A DNA stretch of 64,000 nucleotides from assembly GCF_016587355.1 (NCBI RefSeq), contig NZ_BNJF01000004.1, positions 62,001 to 126,000 of the forward strand. The letters run 5' to 3'. Position numbers and translations under genes: made by a program. The notes below the pieces were generated by a model. It made no database searches. It had not been told where the DNA came from and was given only the letters and a program-made list of their open reading frames with translations. This document shows, one piece after another, positions 46,528 through 55,104 of this stretch (position 1 is the first letter of the stretch; each line of letters opens with the position of its first letter). The DNA comes from Ktedonospora formicarum (GTDB lineage: Bacteria > Chloroflexota > Ktedonobacteria > Ktedonobacterales > Ktedonobacteraceae).

Positions 46528-47850
46528 CTAGCCGGCATTTGCCTGCTCAGCTCGATACTTCTTCACAGCTCGGTAAAGGGTCAACCGCGCGAAGATTCCC
46601 GCGCTAATACTCATGATCCCTATCAGAAGAAAGATAGTATCAAGGCGACCAAAATTCATGCCTGAGACTGTAACATCTAAATTAGCCAGAAGCGTCGAGG
46701 CGAGTGTACTAGCAAGCAAACCTCCTGTCAGGGACGCGACGGTAATCATTGGTGTCTCAAAAGCCATGACACGCCCAATCAATTTGCGAGGCGTCACCAG
46801 GACAGTCAATGGTCGTACAGAAACGAATATGCAGGAGCTAAAAACACCAAATAAGAAACCACAAATCATACCTGGAATCATGGTGGTGCTCCTTGAGAGA
46901 ATCATCATCACGACGCCACTACAGATCAAACCAATCCAGAGCACCTGCACTTCGGTGAAGCGCTTTGCTAGGTACCCAATGAATGGAAGCCCCAACACCA
47001 CACCTATACCAAAACTCCCAACATATAACCCTAGCCAGACTTCGGGTATATGCAAATTCTCTACTCCGTAGAGGTACTCAAAGGAGTTATATGCCATCCC
47101 ACCGAACATAAAAATCATGCCACTAATAAGTAACGTAATAAGAATACGACTCCCCACAAAGAAGCGCAGGCCCTCCATAAACTCAGACCAAAATCCCTGC
47201 TTCTCCTTTGCCGTATCCTCCTTTATTATTGGGAGCTTGATTGCCATAATGACCAGAAATGAGACAAGAAACGAGAGAGCGTTTAACCCAAAAGCCCATG
47301 TAGGACCAAAGGCGATATAAAGCGGAGCCGCCAACGACGGGCCAATAATCTGCGCGAGATAGTTCGCCTGCTGTAGAGAACCATAAGCCTGGGGATGCTG
47401 CTCGCGAGGTACCACATCTGCTACCACGGCAACACGGGCTGGAGCAAAGAACTGCTGCCCACTCGCGATCAATAAAAGTATGAATAAACAACTGATAAGC
47501 AAGACGACATTATTCGTGACTGACAGGGAGAGTGACAGAAATATTAAGACCAATGCCAGCCGTATCCCATCCGTCCAGATCATTGTAAACCGTCGCGACC
47601 AACGATCCACAAAGACTCCAGCCAGAGGGCCAACAACGAGCGAAGGCAGCGTCGCAGCCATCGCCACCCCGCCTGTCGCTAACGGCAACCAACTCGCCCC
47701 TCTCGCCAATCGATCAATGATCCATATCGCGATCGTCGCTGAAAAAAAATAATCACCAACCAAAGAAAATGCTTGCCCAATCCAGAGTAATGCATAATTT
47801 CGGTTGGCGATGAGTGAAGTTTGCTTCTGCGAAGCTATTGGCTCATCCAT
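46528..47850 (-). CDS. MFS exporter (EntS/macrolide-efflux-like)
   Basis: 440 aa, twelve predicted transmembrane helices. The conserved loop between helices 2 and 3 is GPLAGVFVDRWSRRFTMIW; EQHPQAYGSLQQANYLAQII and GPSLAAPLYIAFGP follow in helices 4-5. Composition and the DRWSRR loop fit the MFS_3 (enterobactin exporter/MefA-like) group, drug or siderophore efflux. Substrate not determinable. Oriented convergently to the SDR gene. Confidence 0.88.
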   Translation of the reverse strand: MDEPIASQKQTSLIANRNYALLWIGQAFSLVGDYFFSATIAIWIIDRLARGASWLPLATGGVAMAATLPSLVVGPLAGVFVDRWSRRFTMIWTDGIRLALVLIFLSLSLSVTNNVVLLISCLFILLLIASGQQFFAPARVAVVADVVPREQHPQAYGSLQQANYLAQIIGPSLAAPLYIAFGPTWAFGLNALSFLVSFLVIMAIKLPIIKEDTAKEKQGFWSEFMEGLRFFVGSRILITLLISGMIFMFGGMAYNSFEYLYGVENLHIPEVWLGLYVGSFGIGVVLGLPFIGYLAKRFTEVQVLWIGLICSGVVMMILSRSTTMIPGMICGFLFGVFSSCIFVSVRPLTVLVTPRKLIGRVMAFETPMITVASLTGGLLASTLASTLLANLDVTVSGMNFGRLDTIFLLIGIMSISAGIFARLTLYRAVKKYRAEQANAG

Positions 47851-48457
47851 AAGCGTTCCTTTTCCTCTTCACAATATCAATGAATCTGGTTCCTGGCCTC
47901 AGAGCCTCTCGTTAGAAAAAAGAGCATCATCACAGCTTTGCAATCTGCTCCACTCCTAATAATTTAAAGCTGCACTGAGCCTATGCTCATATTACTGAGT
48001 AATAACTCATACAGAGAATATCTGACACTCATTTATCTGTCAAGAGTAATAAATAACACTAATGAATTTTGGGGCTCTTTACGACAGTCAATAGATTAAT
48101 CAATCTATCAGAAGTATAACGTCAAATCTGACTCAAAAGGGAATGATATCTCTAAAGCAGTGTTAGAACACCCTCCGTTCTTTCCATGGCAAGATGGCAA
48201 GAGATCATATTGACTTTTCCATCCACATCAGGTATAATTATTAGAGTCTTTTGTGACTGATCGCGAAATGCTCCCTTATTTTCACCTTCCATCACAACCC
48301 CTCAATCACTACTCCAAAGAATCCTTAACTATCACCACTTACACTTGATAACACATCGCCCTCTCATCAAAATACACAACCCTTGTTTTTTGGGGTTTCG
48401 CTCAAAAGCAGAAGAGAGAGTATCATATTCAGAGCGTTTAATGCAAGGATGACATCT
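47851..48457. other. Long AT-rich intergenic region
   Basis: 607 bp between divergent genes. No gene; holds the promoter at 48210-48238. Confidence 0.6.
48210..48238 (+). promoter_or_regulatory. Sigma-70-type promoter for the AAA ATPase gene
   Basis: TTGACT (48210-48215), 17-bp spacer, TATAAT (48233-48238), about 220 bp before the ATG at 48458. Confidence 0.6.
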
Positions 48458-49000
48458 ATGAAACGATACATTCTTACAGGCACACCAGGCTCGGGAAAAA
48501 CCTCGCTTCTTCATGCGTTGAAAAGGCAAGGTTATTCGGTAGTGGAGGAAGCCGCAACTGACATAATCACCCTTGAGCACGGGCGTGGCAATCTTGAGCC
48601 GTGGAGGCGGGCTAATTTTATTGATATGATTACCAGCCTACAAAAAATGAGGCAAATAGAGGCCTCAATGTTTCCTGATGAATCACAAATATACGATCGT
48701 TCGCCAATATGCACCTTAGCCTTGAGTCGATATCTAGGATATCCTCCCTCTGATTGCCTATTAGAAGAACTGGAAAGAATTGAGCGCGAGAATATTTATC
48801 AGAGACAAGTATTCTTTCTTGAACACCTTGGATTCTGCCAACCCACCGAGGCCCGAAAAATCACGTTTGAAGAGTCGCTCCTTTTCGAGAAAATCCATGC
48901 TGAAACCTACGCATCATTGGGTTACAATCTGATAAAAGTGGCTCCTGAAGCAATTTCACAGCGAGTCCATCGCATTATAAATTGGATGAATAATGGTTAA
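48458..49000 (+). CDS. Small AAA ATPase/kinase-like P-loop protein
   Basis: 180 aa from the ATG at 48458 (AAGGATGACATCT upstream). Walker A GTPGSGKTSLLHALKRQG at about 8-25, VVEEAATDII, and YDRSPICTLALSRYLG, a pattern seen in the AAA_28/NadR-like group. Such proteins are often nucleotide-dependent phosphotransferases of unknown substrate. It stands alone after a 600-bp gap. Confidence 0.8.
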   Translation: MKRYILTGTPGSGKTSLLHALKRQGYSVVEEAATDIITLEHGRGNLEPWRRANFIDMITSLQKMRQIEASMFPDESQIYDRSPICTLALSRYLGYPPSDCLLEELERIERENIYQRQVFFLEHLGFCQPTEARKITFEESLLFEKIHAETYASLGYNLIKVAPEAISQRVHRIINWMNNG

Positions 49001-49216
49001 TAGAAAACGAATTATACCCCCTTTTAGTTGAAGGCTAGAAGGGGACGCTTGCACATAGCTACTAAGCGCCCCTCATCGACGCAATATGGCTCAAGGAAGA
49101 GAGAATCCATCGGTAGCAATACACAATTACAGTATGTGACGAAGCGTAGAATGATAATGAGACTACCTGCATTGGTCTCAATTCATGTTCCTGATCTCTC
49201 GAAAGGAGAATAATAA

Positions 49217-49903
49217 ATGGCTTGCTGCGTCACAACCGATCCGCTTTGGAAAAATATAGAAAAACGTGTTCATGATTGCGAGAGCGACCCAAATCACTGC
49301 AAATGGATCGATCCTAAACAGGGATATGCACTCTCGCCTTACGATGCGGTTACACCTGATCTTTTAGTCGCGACAACTTGTGTTTCTGGCATTGAATGTC
49401 CTGCTGCCTGGGATGGTACAACCCCCAATTACTGGAATTTTGCGTGGACGAAGCTAGCCCTCCCATTCCTCTCCAAAGAAAAGGAGAAGATTGGCATGGC
49501 AATCAATGCAAAGCAATCTGGAAGTGGAGCACGCACCCGCGATTTTGATCAATTACATATCCATGTGCAATGTATTGATAGCACCATAAAGGGAGCACTT
49601 GAGAGCAAAGAGAGCAGCATCGATAAGTGGCCGAATCACAAAGTCATGGAACTCAATAGCCACATCGGAGCAAAATATTACCGTGTGTTCAAGTTTGAGA
49701 ATGACAGCGATCTCGCTATAACCAATCTCTTCAAGTGCGTGTATTATATGATTGGGCAGCATCAAACAAATATGGATTACCAGACACTGATCGTGATAAA
49801 GAGGAATAAGGGAGGGTTTTACGTTCTCAATAGCGACACTGTCTCACAAGAACTGAACAAAAATGGCATAAGTGATGGCGAACGGCTGCTTGTAAAGTGT
49901 TAG
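49217..49903 (+). CDS. CDP-diacylglycerol diphosphatase-like protein
   Basis: 228 aa (GAAAGGAGAATAATAA upstream). LWKNIEKRVHDCESDPN, GYALSPYDAVTPDLLVATT, SGIECPAAW and the histidine motif DFDQLHIHVQCID match the HIT-like CDP-diacylglycerol pyrophosphatase (Cdh) family, the HxH pair being catalytic. E. coli Cdh is anchored by an N-terminal helix; this one has no helix or signal, so it would be cytoplasmic. Substrate assignment is by family only. Confidence 0.75.
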   Translation: MACCVTTDPLWKNIEKRVHDCESDPNHCKWIDPKQGYALSPYDAVTPDLLVATTCVSGIECPAAWDGTTPNYWNFAWTKLALPFLSKEKEKIGMAINAKQSGSGARTRDFDQLHIHVQCIDSTIKGALESKESSIDKWPNHKVMELNSHIGAKYYRVFKFENDSDLAITNLFKCVYYMIGQHQTNMDYQTLIVIKRNKGGFYVLNSDTVSQELNKNGISDGERLLVKC

Positions 49904-49989
49904 ATCCATAACAACAACAATAAGCTGAAAAAAGGGATAACACACATTAAATGACAGACACTAGAAGATTCCCATAAACAAGTGGAAAG

Positions 49990-50026
49990 GCATAGGTAAG
50001 AGAGCCCTTTGTGTTCTTACCTATGC
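49990..50026. terminator. Bidirectional terminator overlapping a stop codon
   Basis: GCATAGGTAAGA (49990-50001) pairs perfectly with TCTTACCTATGC (50015-50026), then TATTTT on the plus strand. The minus-strand gene's stop codon (50021-50023) is inside the right arm, so one hairpin serves both convergent genes. Confidence 0.75.
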
Positions 50027-50530
50027 TATTTTGGGAAGACTTTGAGGACGCTCCGTCTTGTAGAGAAAGACCCGCTCACCACAGAAGATATTTCTGCGCG
50101 TGAAGGCACGCGGCGTACTCTCATCGTAGTACGCTCGGACTGCCTCATTTTTCAGCGCACGTGGCGAGAGATACCAGCGCTCAGTCAGGCACGCCAGGGA
50201 AGGCTCTTGCGCCCACGCTGGTACCAGCAGGCTATAGGTTGTTGCCAGATGCTCAGCCGAGGCAGCACAGAACACTGCCCAGCGATGCTGCTCAAGTGAA
50301 GCTATCTCTGGTTCTTTTACAGGCTCATCAAGAAGAACCTGGCGCTGATCCACAAAATAGTGAAAAAAATCATTCATGAAATTGCCAAGCGCGGTCCACT
50401 CACGCTCTCCATGCAGCATGAGTTCATAAGCATGGGCAAGGGTATACAGTTGCGAATCGCCCCACTGCTCTTGAATCTCTATCGAATTGATGGTAGATGT
50501 TAGCTCCATTGAGTATGCCTCACGCATCAT
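50021..50530 (-). CDS. Hypothetical protein
   Basis: 169 aa from the ATG at 50530 (GAGGAG upstream). Not recognised. Predicted helical and acidic, with HAYELMLHGEREWTALGNFM, HYFVDQRQVLL and a C-terminal ERVFLYKTERPQSLP. No signal peptide or membrane helix. It lies 110 bp downstream of a nucleotidyltransferase-like gene on the same strand and may be its partner. Confidence 0.7.
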   Translation of the reverse strand: MMREAYSMELTSTINSIEIQEQWGDSQLYTLAHAYELMLHGEREWTALGNFMNDFFHYFVDQRQVLLDEPVKEPEIASLEQHRWAVFCAASAEHLATTYSLLVPAWAQEPSLACLTERWYLSPRALKNEAVRAYYDESTPRAFTRRNIFCGERVFLYKTERPQSLPKIA

Positions 50531-50640
50531 ATATTCCACTCCTCTACCCCAAATTATACCATGGGCAAAACGAAAATTGGCCACCGGACGAACGAATGAT
50601 GCAAGGTGACGCCAACTTCAATCTACCAACCTCACTTGTG

Positions 50641-51207
50641 CTAGCCAAAAAATTCTCGCAATGTTTGCTCAACATTATACTCGTCTTGCCAGCGGTGATC
50701 AGGAATAAAGCGGTCAAGGAGGGCCTGTGCCTGCTCACGCGTCTCTATACCCACTTGCTCCAGTAATGCATCTACATCACTATAATCCTTTGGACGATAG
50801 ATCAATAGCTTGATTGCGAGCCCACATTCACTGGTTGGAAAGAGCACCTGTAATGGTCCAAAGGTGCAAAACTCCTGAAATTCAGGAGCGTGAAGATAAT
50901 CACGCATAAAGATGGCAGCGTCATCATTGAGCCAGTGTCGTTTCATCTGATGCCGACGCGCGATTGTGCTGGCAGCCTTCTTAAAGGTTCTGGTCACCTT
51001 ATCAGTCAACGGATCAGCGAAGGTATCTTGATGGTCAAGCAGTATGACATCAATATCTTCCGTAGCTGAGCGATTCCCCACATGGACTACATGGTAAGCC
51101 CCCCCAAATACAAAGAGCCGCACCGGTTGGGTAACCGCTAACTGCTCCAACTCTTTGCCTAATTCCTGGAAAAACGCCGTAATGGTTGTTCTATCCATCA
51201 TCTCCAT
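50641..51207 (-). CDS. Nucleotidyltransferase-fold protein (DUF6036-like)
   Basis: 188 aa; start uncertain within ATG codons at 51207, 51201 and 51198. LFVFGGAYHVVHVGNRSATEDIDV has the GG then (E)DxD pattern of nucleotidyltransferases, as in DUF6036 and AbiEii-like proteins. The rest is helical, DYSDVDALLEQVGI near 140. Such proteins occur as solitary enzymes or as toxins of toxin-antitoxin pairs; with the following 169-aa gene it could be a pair. Not proven. Confidence 0.7.
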   Translation of the reverse strand: MEMMDRTTITAFFQELGKELEQLAVTQPVRLFVFGGAYHVVHVGNRSATEDIDVILLDHQDTFADPLTDKVTRTFKKAASTIARRHQMKRHWLNDDAAIFMRDYLHAPEFQEFCTFGPLQVLFPTSECGLAIKLLIYRPKDYSDVDALLEQVGIETREQAQALLDRFIPDHRWQDEYNVEQTLREFFG

Positions 51208-51441
51208 CCGTGCTCACGACAAACATGTTCAAGACTATAGGACCTACAAATTTGGGAGGCCCTTTGTCCTGATTTAATCCAAAGTACCGGAGCAAGATGC
51301 AAACGCAGGAATGATCACTGGCAAATAAGTTGATGAGTTGTTGGCTTCAGCGCCTCCGGGACCATTTGGCATGATTACATCATAGACGATAATAGATCAA
51401 ACGGCAATGAGAAGCATAGCCAGCCCACCCATGACGCTGGG

Positions 51442-52308
51442 TTACCCCTTCACCGCTCCAGCCGTTAGGCCAGCGATCAGATGGCGTTCCGCAAAGAGAT
51501 AGAATACGATGGCAGGAATCATCGCCAGAGTAATGTATGCCAGTGTTAGCGCCAGATTGGTACTATGCTCTCCCTGAAATTGCATCACGCCCATCGTCAT
51601 CGTCCATAGGTTCGCGTCATTAAGTACAAGCAGAGGAAGCAGGAAGTTATTCCAGCTCGCAACCATCACAAGCATACTCACGACAGCCAATGAAGGCCGG
51701 GCTAAAGGCAATAAGATCCTCCAGAAAAAATCGATTGTCGAGCCACCATCAATATAGGTTGCATCTTCCAGTTCTTGTGGAATAGCCCGAAAGAAATTGC
51801 GTAGAATCAGGATGGTTGTAGGCAAGGCAAAAGCCGTCTGGGGAAGAATCACACCGATCAAGGTATTGAGTAAGCCAAAATTACGCAGCGTGATATACAG
51901 TGGCAGAATCGCCATCGATGCCGGAAACAATAACCCAAACAGAATAATGTTGAAGACGACCTCACGACCACGGAAAGGGATGCGAGACAACGCAAAGGAC
52001 GTTGGACAGGAAACAAGCAAAAGCAAACCCACAGTTGCTAGCATCGTAATTCCACTATTCGCCAGCGCTTGCCAGAAGCTCGTCTGGGAAAGAATAGAGG
52101 CAAAGTTCTCCCAATGCCAGATGCTTGGGAGAGCAAATGGCGCATTATTCAGCTCACCATTCGTCTTGAATCCTCCAATAACGACTGTCACAATAGGAAT
52201 AAGCACAAAAAACGCTACCACTCCGCATATCAGGTAGCGCGGAGCCAGCAGTGCTAAATTCCTATAAACCATTCCCCGCTTGATGCTCCGTTGCTGTACT
52301 GAATACAT
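51442..52308 (-). CDS. Sugar ABC transporter permease (MalG-like)
   Basis: 288 aa, six transmembrane helices, N-terminus RGMVYRNLALLAPRYLICGV. The cytoplasmic EAA-type loop is LEDATYIDGGSTIDFFWRIL. Pairs with the upstream MalF-like permease, 12 bp away, and the substrate-binding lipoprotein, to import an oligosaccharide, probably from xylan. No ATPase gene is in the cluster; a shared MsiK-like ATPase elsewhere is expected. Confidence 0.92.
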   Translation of the reverse strand: MYSVQQRSIKRGMVYRNLALLAPRYLICGVVAFFVLIPIVTVVIGGFKTNGELNNAPFALPSIWHWENFASILSQTSFWQALANSGITMLATVGLLLLVSCPTSFALSRIPFRGREVVFNIILFGLLFPASMAILPLYITLRNFGLLNTLIGVILPQTAFALPTTILILRNFFRAIPQELEDATYIDGGSTIDFFWRILLPLARPSLAVVSMLVMVASWNNFLLPLLVLNDANLWTMTMGVMQFQGEHSTNLALTLAYITLAMIPAIVFYLFAERHLIAGLTAGAVKG

Positions 52309-52320
52309 AGATAGTCTCCT

Positions 52321-53295
52321 TTACACCTGTTCCGCCGCCGTTAAGCTACCAGCCAGATCGCGCTGCATGATGAAACGCTGATACAGAATCGAGAAAACAA
52401 AACAAATGAGCATCATAATCACGCCCACAGCACTACCATAGCCTAGCTGAAAGCTCTGAAAACCAGCTTTGTAGAGGTAGGTCGACATCGTTTCGCTCGC
52501 GTGAACTGGGCCACCATTACTCATGATCCAGATCAGGTCAAAGTATTGCAGGGATCCCAGCGCGGAGAGGAATATGCTCAGGCGGACAGTACTGCCCAGG
52601 AGAGGAAGCGTCACATAGCGAACTACCTGGAAGATCGATGCGCCGTCAATACGTGCGGCTTCAACAATTTCATCTGGGATATTCTGGATCGCAGCCCCAA
52701 AGAGCACCAGATGCAATCCAAAATATTTCCAGATCATGGCGACAAATATCGAGAGTAGCACAATATTGGGATTCCCTAGCCACTCTTGCGACTGGAACCC
52801 TGGGATGATATGCTGCAAGGCCACATTCACCAGGCCGCCATTCGGGTTATAAATAAACATCCAGATGTAGCCGGCTATCACCTCGGAGAGAATGAAGGGC
52901 ATGAAGAAAATGGTTCGGAAGATGGCCCGACCCGGTAGCGTTTTTCCTATCACCAGGGCCAGAATGAATGACAATGTTAATTGAAAAATGAGGGAAAGGA
53001 CAAGAATCTCAATGTTATGGACAAAAGCCGCTACAAATGTGGTGTTTTGGAAAGCCGTCACATAGTTTTTCAGACCAATAAAATCTGTCAGAGGTCCGAA
53101 TCCACTCCAGCGATAGAAGCTGTAATAGATGGCCTGGACTACCGGAAAAAGGATGAACACAAAATATAACACCAGGCTGGGCAACAGAAAAAGGAGAAGC
53201 GTGCCCACTCGCCGACTTTTCTTGCGCCGCGTCTGTGTCGACAATTGAACCGAGTCCGCGTCAGTAGACGCAGGAGGACGAGAAATCACCTGCAT
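52321..53295 (-). CDS. Sugar ABC transporter permease (MalF-like)
   Basis: 324 aa, six transmembrane helices after a 25-residue basic, Ser/Thr-rich N-terminus. EAA loop IVEAARIDGASIFQVVRYVT. Fits the CUT1 family permease with a binding protein (53551-54837) upstream and the second permease downstream. Between it and the binding protein are 255 bp without a gene. Confidence 0.92.
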   Translation of the reverse strand: MQVISRPPASTDADSVQLSTQTRRKKSRRVGTLLLFLLPSLVLYFVFILFPVVQAIYYSFYRWSGFGPLTDFIGLKNYVTAFQNTTFVAAFVHNIEILVLSLIFQLTLSFILALVIGKTLPGRAIFRTIFFMPFILSEVIAGYIWMFIYNPNGGLVNVALQHIIPGFQSQEWLGNPNIVLLSIFVAMIWKYFGLHLVLFGAAIQNIPDEIVEAARIDGASIFQVVRYVTLPLLGSTVRLSIFLSALGSLQYFDLIWIMSNGGPVHASETMSTYLYKAGFQSFQLGYGSAVGVIMMLICFVFSILYQRFIMQRDLAGSLTAAEQV

Positions 53296-53550
53296 AAGAA
53301 CATCCTTTTAGCTTGCTAAGCATTTTTTTATGTGCCTGAGCCTGTCCCAATTCTGGACAGAAAAGACGGCAGCCTGAACAACTCAATAACCATTTCCAGT
53401 CTTCTACGAGTAGTTACTCACGCCATCTGCTTCTATCCAGAACGAGAGGTCTCACATGAACTTCCTTATTATGCCCATTCGCGCTAGTTGCCACGTATCT
53501 GTTTTAATGAAAACCCTGCTACTTGAGACATTTACAAGGAACGTCACAAC

Positions 53551-54837
53551 TTATGCATTAAGTGAGGATGCGACAGAATCATCAATCGCTTTGGCTGCGG
53601 CCTCTGGAGTTATAGTACCGGCGAACAACCCTTGCGTTTGATCTAGAATTACCTGACCTACCGCAGGCGGCAGGTACTGATCATAGTACAGTTGGTAATA
53701 TGGAGCACTTCCAGCCACCTGAACGATTTGCTTCGAGAGAGGATCTGCGAGGGAATCGGTCGCGCCCTTGATCGGAGGTAATGAGATGTTTTTCGCGGCG
53801 AGATTTTTGGCATTCGTTTCATTAGTCAAAAATTTCACAAAATCAATCGTCTCTGGAGGAGCATTTTTCCCAACCGCAAAGCCACCACCACCACCCATGA
53901 CATCGGTTGGATTGCCAACTCCACCCTCGACCATCGGAAATGGGAAAAAGCCAAATTCGGGACCCTTTTTATCCTCCGCGCTGGCAGCGTCACCGCCCGG
54001 TGCCCACTGTCCCATTAATTCCATCGCCGCCTGCCCATTACCCATTATCGCTTGCTGATCGGTATAGGCTAAGCCTAAATAGCCCTTTGAGAAAGGCTCA
54101 AGAGCAACCAATTCCTTCAAACGTTGACCAGCCTGGACATATGGAGGATCGGCAAACGAGCCAGAGCGATTGTACGCTTTCTCAAAGGCGCTTTTGCCAC
54201 CTATTCGTGTCGCCAGATAGACCCACCAGTAGTGACCCGGCCATTTGTCTTTTTCACCCATTCCGATTGGTGTAATTCCCGCGCTCTTCAGCTTCCTCAC
54301 AGTGAGCAAGAAATCATTCCAGGTGCTGGGCAGTTGCGTAATACCAGCTTTGGCAAATAGGGCTTTATTGTAGAACATGACAACCGCGCCCATGTCAAAG
54401 GGCACACCATAATATTTCCCGTTTTGCCCATAAACGTTCAGCGCTGAGGCATTAAATGAATTTCCCCACTCGCCCTGAAGAGCAGAGGTGAGATCCTGTA
54501 CCAGCCCGGCCTGTGCATACTGGTACAGTACGCCACCACCCCAGCTATGAAAGAGGTCAGGTGGCTGATTCGACTGCAAGACAGTGGTCAGTTTTGTCTT
54601 AAAAGCATCGTTTTCAAGGACGGTGATGTTGATTTTTACATTGGGATGAGCCTTCATATACTGGTTCGCGAGATCTTGCCAGTTGGATTTGGCTGGATCA
54701 GTCGTGGAAATATGCCACCAGTTAATCGTCGCAGACCCACCGGATGAGGAAGGAGTCCCACAAGCAGCCAGAGACAGGGGAAACGTCAGAGCCGCTCCAG
54801 TCGCGCCCATTGAGATAAGAAAATCGCGTCGTTTCAA
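53551..54837 (-). CDS. Sugar-binding lipoprotein of a CUT1 ABC transporter
   Basis: 428 aa (AAGGGAG upstream). The signal peptide MKRRDFLISMGATGAALTFP ends in the lipobox LAAC with Cys acylated. The mature part is a family 1 solute-binding protein: INWWHISTTDPAKSNWQDLA, PPDLFHSWGGGVLYQYAQAG, GVPFDMGAVVMFYNKALFAK. It binds oligosaccharide outside the membrane and delivers it to the MalF/MalG pair. The neighbouring xylanase suggests xylo-oligosaccharide. Confidence 0.92.
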   Translation of the reverse strand: MKRRDFLISMGATGAALTFPLSLAACGTPSSSGGSATINWWHISTTDPAKSNWQDLANQYMKAHPNVKINITVLENDAFKTKLTTVLQSNQPPDLFHSWGGGVLYQYAQAGLVQDLTSALQGEWGNSFNASALNVYGQNGKYYGVPFDMGAVVMFYNKALFAKAGITQLPSTWNDFLLTVRKLKSAGITPIGMGEKDKWPGHYWWVYLATRIGGKSAFEKAYNRSGSFADPPYVQAGQRLKELVALEPFSKGYLGLAYTDQQAIMGNGQAAMELMGQWAPGGDAASAEDKKGPEFGFFPFPMVEGGVGNPTDVMGGGGGFAVGKNAPPETIDFVKFLTNETNAKNLAAKNISLPPIKGATDSLADPLSKQIVQVAGSAPYYQLYYDQYLPPAVGQVILDQTQGLFAGTITPEAAAKAIDDSVASSLNA

Positions 54838-54873
54838 GGTTGCATGCTCCCTTCAAAAATGTCCATGGAGAGT

Positions 54874-54952
54874 TGCCCGACGTTGGGCAGTTAACAACCA
54901 TATTCATATCAACAGGTGTTTGGAGAGGCGCACTTTCCTATGATATGAATAT
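54874..54952. promoter_or_regulatory. Inverted repeats upstream of the binding-protein gene
   Basis: ATATTCATATCA (54900-54911) and TGATATGAATAT (54941-54952) are exact reverse complements 29 bp apart. Nearer the gene lies TGCCCGACGTTGGGCA (54874-54889), a near-palindrome. Operator role likely, protein unknown. Confidence 0.45.
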
Positions 54953-55104
54953 CCTCAAGGTAGCTGGGAAAAACATCCTGATTTGGGATACCTCAGAAAC
55001 GGAAAAACTCCTTTCAAACATACAAAATAAGCGCTCATAATCAATATTTTTCCAACAATCATCGCCCGCAGAAAGACCCCACAGGCGATGACTGCTGCCG
55101 GGAA

